Shown: positions 58,569 to 64,000 of the stretch, in pieces
Position numbering within the stretch: position 1 is the first letter of the stretch
Layout of the letters: each line of letters opens with the position of its first letter
From: Thermaurantimonas aggregans
Lineage (GTDB): Bacteria > Bacteroidota > Bacteroidia > Flavobacteriales > Schleiferiaceae
Length of the DNA: 64,000 nucleotides
Direction: 5' to 3'
Assembly: GCF_003851885.1 (NCBI RefSeq)
Contig: NZ_BHZE01000003.1
Location: 62,001-126,000, forward strand
Notes under the pieces: generated by a model
Database searches by the model: none
What the model saw: only the letters and a program-made list of their open reading frames with translations
What the model was told of the DNA's origin: nothing
Position numbers and translations under genes: made by a program

Positions 58569-59891
58569 TTAGATATACCTGGAGGCTTTCTTTTTCTTCA
58601 CTTCGCGCAGTTTAACCCCAGAGAGGAAAATGATCGACATCAAGAAAAAGAGGGCTAAAAGAAGTGCTGAGGTTTTCATATTTCCCGTAAGTCCAATGAC
58701 TTTTCCATATAGAAACGTGCCGATCACAATGGCGATTTTTTCAGTTACGTCGTAAAAGCTAAAAAAGCTGGTTGTGTTTTCAGTGGGTGGTATCATCTTA
58801 GAGTAAGTAGAGCGCGCGAGTGATTGGATGCCTCCCATTACAAGACCGACTGTACTGCCGAGCGCAAAGAATTTGTAAATCACATACTTATCTGAAGCAT
58901 CGAGAAAGTAAGCCATGGTAGCTATTGTAATCCAAACACTTACATTGACCATTAGGGCGCGAATGTTTCCCACCTTAGAGGAGATAAAGGCAAAGAGCTG
59001 AGCCCCGGCAATACCGAAAAATTGAATCAGAAGAATGGTCAGGATTAATTGGCGGGTTTCCAGCTTTAGCTCTTGCCTGCCGAAAAGAGTAGAGATCAGA
59101 ATTATGGTTTGAACTCCGACACTGAACAAGAAAAAGGCAAACAAATACAACCTTAGGTAAGGCATTCGCAATATTTGCTTAAAAACCTGCCGAATACGGA
59201 TGTAGCCGGCCAATAGATAGGCGCGTCTGTACATACGACGGCGAGGAAAGTTTGGTAGATAGTTAAAGGTAATCTGTGCAAAACCTGCCCACCACAATCC
59301 TACGGTGAGAAAGCTGAATCGAGTGGCCTGTGCTGCATTTTTAAATCCAAATGTTTCAGGAAAAGTGATTGTCAGGAGATTGAGTATCAAAAGAATGCTG
59401 CTTCCGAAATACCCTAAGGAATACCCTCGTGCGCTGAGTTCATCGTGCTGTTCGGGTGGAGCAATTTCGGGAAGATAAGAATTGTAAAAAACGATGGACC
59501 CCCAAAATCCGATACTTGCCAAAGAGCTGAATATGAGTGCCATGAGCACTTGATTCTGATCGGTAAAAAAGTACAATGCCATGGAGCTCAAAGCGCCGAG
59601 ATAGCAAAAAAGACGCAGGAAAAATTTCTTGTTGCCCGTGTAGTCGGCAATGCCTGAGAGCAAAGGTGAAATAATAGCAACTACCAGGAAACTCCAGGAA
59701 AGTGAATAGCTGTAAAGCTCTGAATTGGCGTATGTTTTCCCAAGAAATTTAACCGTAGCATTTCCGTTGCCTGTCACTGAAGCGTAGTAAATTGGAAAAA
59801 TGGCCGTGCCTATGACCAGTGAGTACACCGAGTTGGCCCAGTCGTAAAAGGCCCACGTCCATTGCTCTTTTGGCAATTTGCGTCTGTACAT
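58569..59891 (-). CDS. MFS transporter, UMF1/Atg22-like family
   Basis: A 440-aa polytopic protein with about twelve helices. The UMF1 signature WAFYDWANSVYSLVIGTAIF at the start and the middle segment SYLPEIAPPEQHDELSARGY plus GYSLGYFGSSILLI are typical; GGIQSLARSTYSKMIPPTEN in the second half also fits. The family is thought to move amino acids or small solutes, but the substrate is not known here. It is the gene upstream of maf, read in the same direction. Confidence 0.92.
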   Translation of the reverse strand: MYRRKLPKEQWTWAFYDWANSVYSLVIGTAIFPIYYASVTGNGNATVKFLGKTYANSELYSYSLSWSFLVVAIISPLLSGIADYTGNKKFFLRLFCYLGALSSMALYFFTDQNQVLMALIFSSLASIGFWGSIVFYNSYLPEIAPPEQHDELSARGYSLGYFGSSILLILNLLTITFPETFGFKNAAQATRFSFLTVGLWWAGFAQITFNYLPNFPRRRMYRRAYLLAGYIRIRQVFKQILRMPYLRLYLFAFFLFSVGVQTIILISTLFGRQELKLETRQLILTILLIQFFGIAGAQLFAFISSKVGNIRALMVNVSVWITIATMAYFLDASDKYVIYKFFALGSTVGLVMGGIQSLARSTYSKMIPPTENTTSFFSFYDVTEKIAIVIGTFLYGKVIGLTGNMKTSALLLALFFLMSIIFLSGVKLREVKKKKASRYI

Positions 59892-59921
59892 GCAGTTAAA
59901 TTTCGTGCTAAGATAGCGCCA

Positions 59922-60518
59922 CTACCGGGTTGGCTTCTTTTTTTTCACGTGAAAGAAAAATTCCTTTCCCATTCTGGGCTGTATGCTTTTGTTGGTTTTT
60001 TCGAGGGTAAGGATTTCAAAATATCTTGAAAACCGATCGAGGTATTCCTCGTAACAACCACCAAAAGGGGGGCCAGCCTCAGTGAGAGGAAAATCGAAAA
60101 GAAGACCAGCCATTTGACCATCGGATGTAAGCAGTTCATAGGATTTTCTCACATAGTTGTCGCGCAGCGATGGATTTAGTGCGCAATAAAAAGTTTGTTC
60201 GAGGATAAAGTCAAATTGGTAGCCTTCAAGGTTGAAATAGTCGTTGTGCAAAAGTTGATTGGTGGGAAAGTCGGGAAATCGCTTTTTCAAGTTGCGCAAA
60301 GGCACTTCCGAAATATCAACCACATACACATGACTGTAGCCTAGGTGCAAGAGCTCCTCGGCTTCATAGGCATTACCGGCTCCAGGAATGAGAATACGGG
60401 CGTCAGTCGGAATGTGATTTACAGCAAAATCAATCAGAGCAGGGGAGGGATGCCCTATGTCCCATCCAGTCTCCCCTTTTAGCCATCGCTCTGTCCAATA
60501 GGCTTGATCTAACTTCAT
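59922..60518 (-). CDS. TPMT-family SAM-dependent methyltransferase
   Basis: A 198-aa class I methyltransferase. It begins MKLDQAYWTERWLKGETGWD IGHPSP, the usual TPMT-family opening (YWxxRWxxGxTGWD). The SAM site is RILIPGAGNAYEAEELLHLG near residue 40, followed by VYVVDISEVPL and DFILEQTFYCALNPSLRDNY. Relatives methylate thiols, selenium, tellurium or halides. The ATG at 60518 overlaps the T9SS gene stop by one base (TGATG), so the pair is translationally coupled. Confidence 0.9.
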   Translation of the reverse strand: MKLDQAYWTERWLKGETGWDIGHPSPALIDFAVNHIPTDARILIPGAGNAYEAEELLHLGYSHVYVVDISEVPLRNLKKRFPDFPTNQLLHNDYFNLEGYQFDFILEQTFYCALNPSLRDNYVRKSYELLTSDGQMAGLLFDFPLTEAGPPFGGCYEEYLDRFSRYFEILTLEKTNKSIQPRMGKEFFFHVKKKKPTR

Positions 60519-61330
60519 CAAGGTATCCAGATTTTTTGTGTGTTTAACATTGTTTGTTCATCAAAAATTACAAAGAGATGTATTCCGCTTTTTAAATCAC
60601 TAACTTTTACAGTAGCTGAAGTTGTTTTTCCAAAGTCTTCTTTTTTTGCCAATCGACCATCTAATGTGAATATTTCAACGCGAGAAAAAGGAACAACATT
60701 TTCGATTTGAACAAATTCACTCTTGACTGGATTGGGGAAAATTCGCACAGCTGGCGTTTTTGTTTCATTGAGTGAAACAGAACTTTCGCCTACTATTAAA
60801 CTTCCTAGAATGGTTTGGTCGCCTGAGGTAGTTCCATTTCCGTTCACCGCATTAACGGCTGCGTAAATTGCAACTGCTCCAGTTCCGGCGGCAGGAGCTG
60901 TCCACTCTACTTGCCAGGTTCGGGCATTATTTGATCCCTGCGTGCCTTGCGAAGTATGCGAAACATATCGATTGTTTATCCGTAGCTGTGTCTGATTGTT
61001 TAGTAGCGACCAAGTACCTACGTGAATGGGATTTGTAGTATTCGTTTGAGCTGTGAGCATAAATCCAAATCTATTGAGGGTAGGGTGCTGGGCATTGATG
61101 GTTATTTGATATTTTGTTCCCGGTACATAGCCAGTTGGAGGTATGTTGGAAGTTATGAGCGAGGTGCTGTTTGACGTTTGTCCACCATGACAACCAGAGC
61201 AGTTCATACCGTTGTCTATGGGTGCACCGGTGTAACCTGTTGAAAAAGCACCATTTGAATTGGATTTAATCATCCCTGACAATAAAATCAGCAATGCAGT
61301 GGCTGCCGTGAGTTTGTATTTCTTAATCAT
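60518..61330 (-). CDS. T9SS type A cargo with choice-of-anchor V (Reeler-like) domain and CxxCH motif
   Basis: A 270-aa exported protein. Signal peptide at 1-27, then GAFSTGYTGAPIDNGMNCSG followed by CHGGQTSN, the choice-of-anchor V opening, with one CxxCH (CSGCH) that could bind c-type heme. A Reeler-like beta-sandwich follows to about residue 180 (GTKYQITINAQHPTLNRFGF, WQVEWTAPAAGTGAVAIYAA). The final 75 residues from VRIFPNPVKSEFVQIENVVP form a type A sorting domain. It overlaps lpxK by 8 nt and the methyltransferase by 1 nt. Confidence 0.88.
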   Translation of the reverse strand: MIKKYKLTAATALLILLSGMIKSNSNGAFSTGYTGAPIDNGMNCSGCHGGQTSNSTSLITSNIPPTGYVPGTKYQITINAQHPTLNRFGFMLTAQTNTTNPIHVGTWSLLNNQTQLRINNRYVSHTSQGTQGSNNARTWQVEWTAPAAGTGAVAIYAAVNAVNGNGTTSGDQTILGSLIVGESSVSLNETKTPAVRIFPNPVKSEFVQIENVVPFSRVEIFTLDGRLAKKEDFGKTTSATVKVSDLKSGIHLFVIFDEQTMLNTQKIWIP

Positions 61331-62351
61331 AGGAAAGTTTTTTGGTAATAAGGTTTAAAAATTCAATTTTGTTTTCAATATCTACTGTAAGTTTAAGTAC
61401 ATAAATCGTGTTGTTAAACTTTTCAGCTAACACAGAGGGCAGTTTTACATACTCTTTGTCAGTCATTATGCATAGAGCGTCCTTTCTGTTGCAAGTTTCA
61501 AAAATTGCTTCCCATTCGCGATGGGATATTGGATAATGGTCTTTAAACAGAAATTTTTCTATGATTTTAAGATTCCATTGACTCAAAAAATTTAGAACAT
61601 AAGATGGATTGGCTATCGTGGTAACAATCACGACATCCCTTTTATTTTCTGGCAATGGAGGAAAGAAATAATTGTGATTGTGTGAAAAAAATATTGGGGC
61701 ATTAGAATATTTCTGGAGAGAGGAGATGATTTTTTCTTTTTCAGCTGTAGTCGCTGCCACTGGAGTCTTTGTTACTACGATGGCATCCACATATTTAGCT
61801 CTGCTTTTTACATCTCGAAGGGTTCCTATTGGCCAGAGAGCATCTGCGCTAAAGGGCTGATTCCACGTTGTGAGTAAAATTTTTATATCAGGAACAATGG
61901 CACGATGTTGCAGGGCATCATCGAGAATCACCACCTGGGTATCCGGAAATTTTTGCAGAATTTTTTTTACACCATCGACCCGCCTTTCGCATACTGCCAC
62001 AGGAATGTTTGGCAGATTTTTTTTTAACAATAAAGGTTCGTCTCCAACTTCCAAAAAAGCAGAAGTATCATCTACCCACAAGAATCCTTTTGACACTCGG
62101 CCATATCCCCTGGAGAGAATAGCAATTTTAAATTCATTGCTCAGTTCTTTTGTCAAAAAAAGAGTCATCGGTGTCTTTCCCGTACCACCTAGCGCAAGGT
62201 TACCAATTGCAAGGACTTTCGTTTTTTGGAAGTTTTCCGAAAAAAGCCATTTGCGATCGTATAAAAAATGCCTTAAGTAGATGAGGAATTTTAATAAAAA
62301 ACTGACCGAAGAGAATAGGATTTTAAAAACTTTGTTATGCGATTTTTTCAA
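61323..62351 (-). CDS. lpxK: Tetraacyldisaccharide 4'-kinase
   Basis: A 342-aa kinase that phosphorylates the 4' position of the lipid A disaccharide at the inner membrane. One N-terminal amphipathic or membrane helix is followed by the Walker A region AIGNLALGGTGKTPMTLFLT near residue 50, LSRGYGRVSKGFLWVDD, GDEPLLLKKNLPNIPVAVCE and VVILDDALQHRAIVPDIKIL, in which LDDALQHR is a family motif. It is the first gene of a minus-strand group with the T9SS cargo and methyltransferase genes, and diverges from the receiver gene at 62399. Confidence 0.95.
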   Translation of the reverse strand: MKKSHNKVFKILFSSVSFLLKFLIYLRHFLYDRKWLFSENFQKTKVLAIGNLALGGTGKTPMTLFLTKELSNEFKIAILSRGYGRVSKGFLWVDDTSAFLEVGDEPLLLKKNLPNIPVAVCERRVDGVKKILQKFPDTQVVILDDALQHRAIVPDIKILLTTWNQPFSADALWPIGTLRDVKSRAKYVDAIVVTKTPVAATTAEKEKIISSLQKYSNAPIFFSHNHNYFFPPLPENKRDVVIVTTIANPSYVLNFLSQWNLKIIEKFLFKDHYPISHREWEAIFETCNRKDALCIMTDKEYVKLPSVLAEKFNNTIYVLKLTVDIENKIEFLNLITKKLSYD

Positions 62352-62375
62352 TGTTTAAAAATCTTTTGATACTTG

Positions 62376-62383
62376 TATTTTTG
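62376..62383 (+). promoter_or_regulatory. Candidate promoter -7 box for the receiver gene
   Basis: TATTTTTG is an exact TAnnTTTG match 16 nt ahead of the ATG at 62399. The upstream box position holds TTTA, so the match is partial. Confidence 0.3.
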
Positions 62384-62398
62384 TGCGGTTTTTGAAAA

Positions 62399-62788
62399 AT
62401 GGCAAATAAAAAACAAATCATGGTGGTAAACGACGATCAGATACAAAATCTGATTTGTCGCAAAGTTTTCACAATGAATTTAGATGGGGTAGAAGTTCTT
62501 GATTTCGTAGATCCATCTGAAGCGTTAAAAGCAATTGTTGACAAAAGAGCTGAACCGAAATTCATTTTAGTAGATGTGAACATGCCCGGAATGAACGGTT
62601 GGGAATTTATTGAAAATGTAGAAAAAAATGGTTTTGAATATCCTGTAGTAATGTTTACGGCATCTGTCGATGAAGAAGATCGCGAAAAGGCCAGCAAGAC
62701 TAAAATGGTCAAAATGTTTCTTGACAAACCTATGACCAAGGACAAATTACCCCTACTCGAACCGCTGCTGAATGGCGAACACGATTAA
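62399..62788 (+). CDS. Single-domain response regulator
   Basis: A 129-aa CheY-like receiver without an output domain. The acidic pocket is VVNDDQ near residue 8-13, the phosphorylated Asp is in FILVDVNMPGMNGWE near 59, the Thr switch in VMFTASVDEEDR near 87, and the Lys in MFLDKPMTKDKL near 110. Such free receivers pass phosphate to or from kinases or bind partner proteins. It overlaps the following DUF5686 gene by 17 nt. Its kinase is unknown. Confidence 0.93.
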   Translation: MANKKQIMVVNDDQIQNLICRKVFTMNLDGVEVLDFVDPSEALKAIVDKRAEPKFILVDVNMPGMNGWEFIENVEKNGFEYPVVMFTASVDEEDREKASKTKMVKMFLDKPMTKDKLPLLEPLLNGEHD

Positions 62789-64000
62789 ATCGAAAATTCT
62801 ATTTGTACTTCTTTGTAAATTATTCATTTACAGCGCTTTTTCTCAGTCTTTTTCAGGTATTTTGATTGATGCTCAAACAGGCGAACGCCTGCCCTTCGGA
62901 AACATTGTTGTAAAAAATTCAAAGCGAGGTACTTCGAGCGACATTGAGGGGCGATTTCAACTAGTGCTTCTTCCTACGGATAGTGTGTTGATTTTTAGCT
63001 ACGCTGGATACGAAAAATTAGAACTAAACATTCGAAAAGCTTCTTGTACAGTCAATTGCACTATTGCGCTCAAGCCTACATCGCTCCTCATTGCTGAGGT
63101 AAAGGTGTATCCCGGTGAAAATCCTGCTCTTAGAATCATTAGTCAGGTGCGAAACAATAAAGACAGAAACGATCCGGAAGGTCTTGATTCGTATTACTAC
63201 AAGGCCTACAATAAATTAGTTATAGCATTTGATACCAACGATTTAAAGGTTATTAGAGATTCAATAAATCCAGAGAAAATCGATTCCTTTGCCCTCAGAG
63301 CTATTGAATTTTCAAACCGCCAATATCTCTTCCTCTCAGAGTCAGTATCTGAAAGGAGATATCTAAAGCCCAACAAAGTAAACGAAACTGTACTGGCTTC
63401 ACGCATTTCAGGTATTAAGAATCCTCTCTTCAGCATACTAGCTACCCAGCTACAAAGTTTTTCGTTTTACAGAGATGAATTTGAACTCTTTAACATTACT
63501 CTTGATAATCCTATCTCAAAAAAAGCTGAAAATCAGTATTTTTATCTTATTGAAGACACCTTGTATGACAGGCCTGACGCCGATACTGTTTTTGTCATTT
63601 CCTTTAGACCCAGACCCGGGCACGAACACAAAAGCATGAAAGGGCTGCTGTACATTGCTACGCCCGACTATGCCATTGCTAATGTGATTGCTTCGCCCGC
63701 TAAACAACAGAATTTTTCTGTTTCCATACAACAACTCTACGAAAAAACTACGGGCAGGTGGTTTCCGATGCAGCTTAATAGCGACTTTAAAATTTTGAAT
63801 GTCGCCATAAATGGCCTAAGTCTGTATGGAAGCATGCGTTCGTATCACCGCGATATCTATCTTTCGCCGGGATTGAGACTAAAAGATTTTCGAAGCGTTG
63901 ATATTAAAATCAATCCCGATGCAGGTGAGAAAGATAGCGTCTATTGGAGCCAGTTTCGTGCACACGATCTAACTCCGATGGAGGCAAGAACCTATGAATT
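62772..64000 (+). CDS. DUF5686 / carboxypeptidase-like regulatory domain protein (partial)
   Basis: The 5' 409 codons of an outer-membrane protein that runs off the right edge. A signal peptide (MANTIKSKILFVLLCKLFIY then SAFSQ) is followed by a CarboxypepD_reg-like domain (SGILIDAQTGERLPFGNIVV, KRGTSSDIEGRFQL, SYAGYEKLEL), and then the DUF5686 region with SYYYKAYNKLVIAFD, FVISFRPRPGHEHKSMKGLL and GRWFPMQLNSDFKI. The missing C-terminus should be a beta-barrel. Function is unknown. The start at ATG 62772 overlaps the receiver gene by 17 nt, so the two are co-transcribed. Confidence 0.87.
   Translation, partial: MANTIKSKILFVLLCKLFIYSAFSQSFSGILIDAQTGERLPFGNIVVKNSKRGTSSDIEGRFQLVLLPTDSVLIFSYAGYEKLELNIRKASCTVNCTIALKPTSLLIAEVKVYPGENPALRIISQVRNNKDRNDPEGLDSYYYKAYNKLVIAFDTNDLKVIRDSINPEKIDSFALRAIEFSNRQYLFLSESVSERRYLKPNKVNETVLASRISGIKNPLFSILATQLQSFSFYRDEFELFNITLDNPISKKAENQYFYLIEDTLYDRPDADTVFVISFRPRPGHEHKSMKGLLYIATPDYAIANVIASPAKQQNFSVSIQQLYEKTTGRWFPMQLNSDFKILNVAINGLSLYGSMRSYHRDIYLSPGLRLKDFRSVDIKINPDAGEKDSVYWSQFRAHDLTPMEARTYE

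Overview
The window reads as chromosome of a Bacteroidota member with fairly low GC. Evidence is the type IX secretion (T9SS) sorting domains on secreted proteins at 4.6, 5.6, 22.3 and 60.5 kb, the GWxTD, DUF2480, DUF5686 and START-like families, promoter boxes of the TAnnTTTG type, few Shine-Dalgarno sites, a 573-aa class II LysRS and an active RibB fused to a dead GTP-cyclohydrolase II domain. I cannot fix the family or genus. Nothing suggests a plasmid or a complete phage; no rRNA and no CRISPR array were seen.

Region 1 (1 to about 9.13 kb) is accessory DNA. It starts with the N-terminus of a large PLD-domain helicase-like protein running off the left edge. Four copies (A-D) and one half copy (E) of an imperfect palindromic repeat of about 135 bp then cut the DNA into cassette-like blocks: an internally deleted IS followed by a DUF1330 gene and a thioesterase; a compact methyltransferase-endonuclease-Vsr restriction-modification operon; two T9SS cargo proteins, one a subtilisin-like protease; and a small orphan gene. 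The repeats resemble integron attC sites in architecture (two long arms, a conserved asymmetric loop, AAC and GTT at the outer ends), but no integrase is present. Vsr ends inside repeat B and the orphan gene starts inside repeat D. Extra long-stem hairpins lie next to repeats A, C and D.

Region 2 (9.4-36.3 kb) is mostly housekeeping DNA on the minus strand: rnhB, a GT4 glycosyltransferase, a MacB-type permease, a GT2 glycosyltransferase, a three-domain nucleotidyltransferase/HAD phosphatase/P-loop kinase, folC, an OmpA-like lipoprotein, lycopene cyclase, surface proteins, tRNA-Ser(UGA), a lipid A acyltransferase, lysS, tRNA-Asp(GUC), rsmE, rimK with a RimB-like partner, a GT2 enzyme, alanine dehydrogenase and tsaE. 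At 14.9-15.4 kb a GC-rich dispersed repeat has expanded into eight head-to-tail copies of a 41-bp unit. A simpler, inverted copy of the same element lies at 47.0-47.2 kb.

Region 3 (36.4-64 kb) mixes strands: a DUF2256 mini-gene with DASH cryptochrome, mdh, an ABC exporter, a TPR histidine kinase, a GT39/PAP2 pair, a GmhA-like isomerase, an esterase, the DUF2480-sufT-sufE group behind the best promoter of the window, a run of plus-strand genes (TPR lipoprotein, EEP phosphatase, lipoprotein, M48 protease, membrane protein, 2OG oxygenase, GT2, ribB, MBL hydrolase), a minus-strand block (mtgA, maf, UMF1 transporter, TPMT-like methyltransferase, T9SS protein, lpxK), a lone receiver protein and a truncated DUF5686 gene at the right edge.

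Themes: envelope building (lpxK, acyltransferase, mtgA, many glycosyltransferases, probable heptose chemistry), secreted surface proteins, ribosome and tRNA modification, and a mobile cassette region carrying defence genes.
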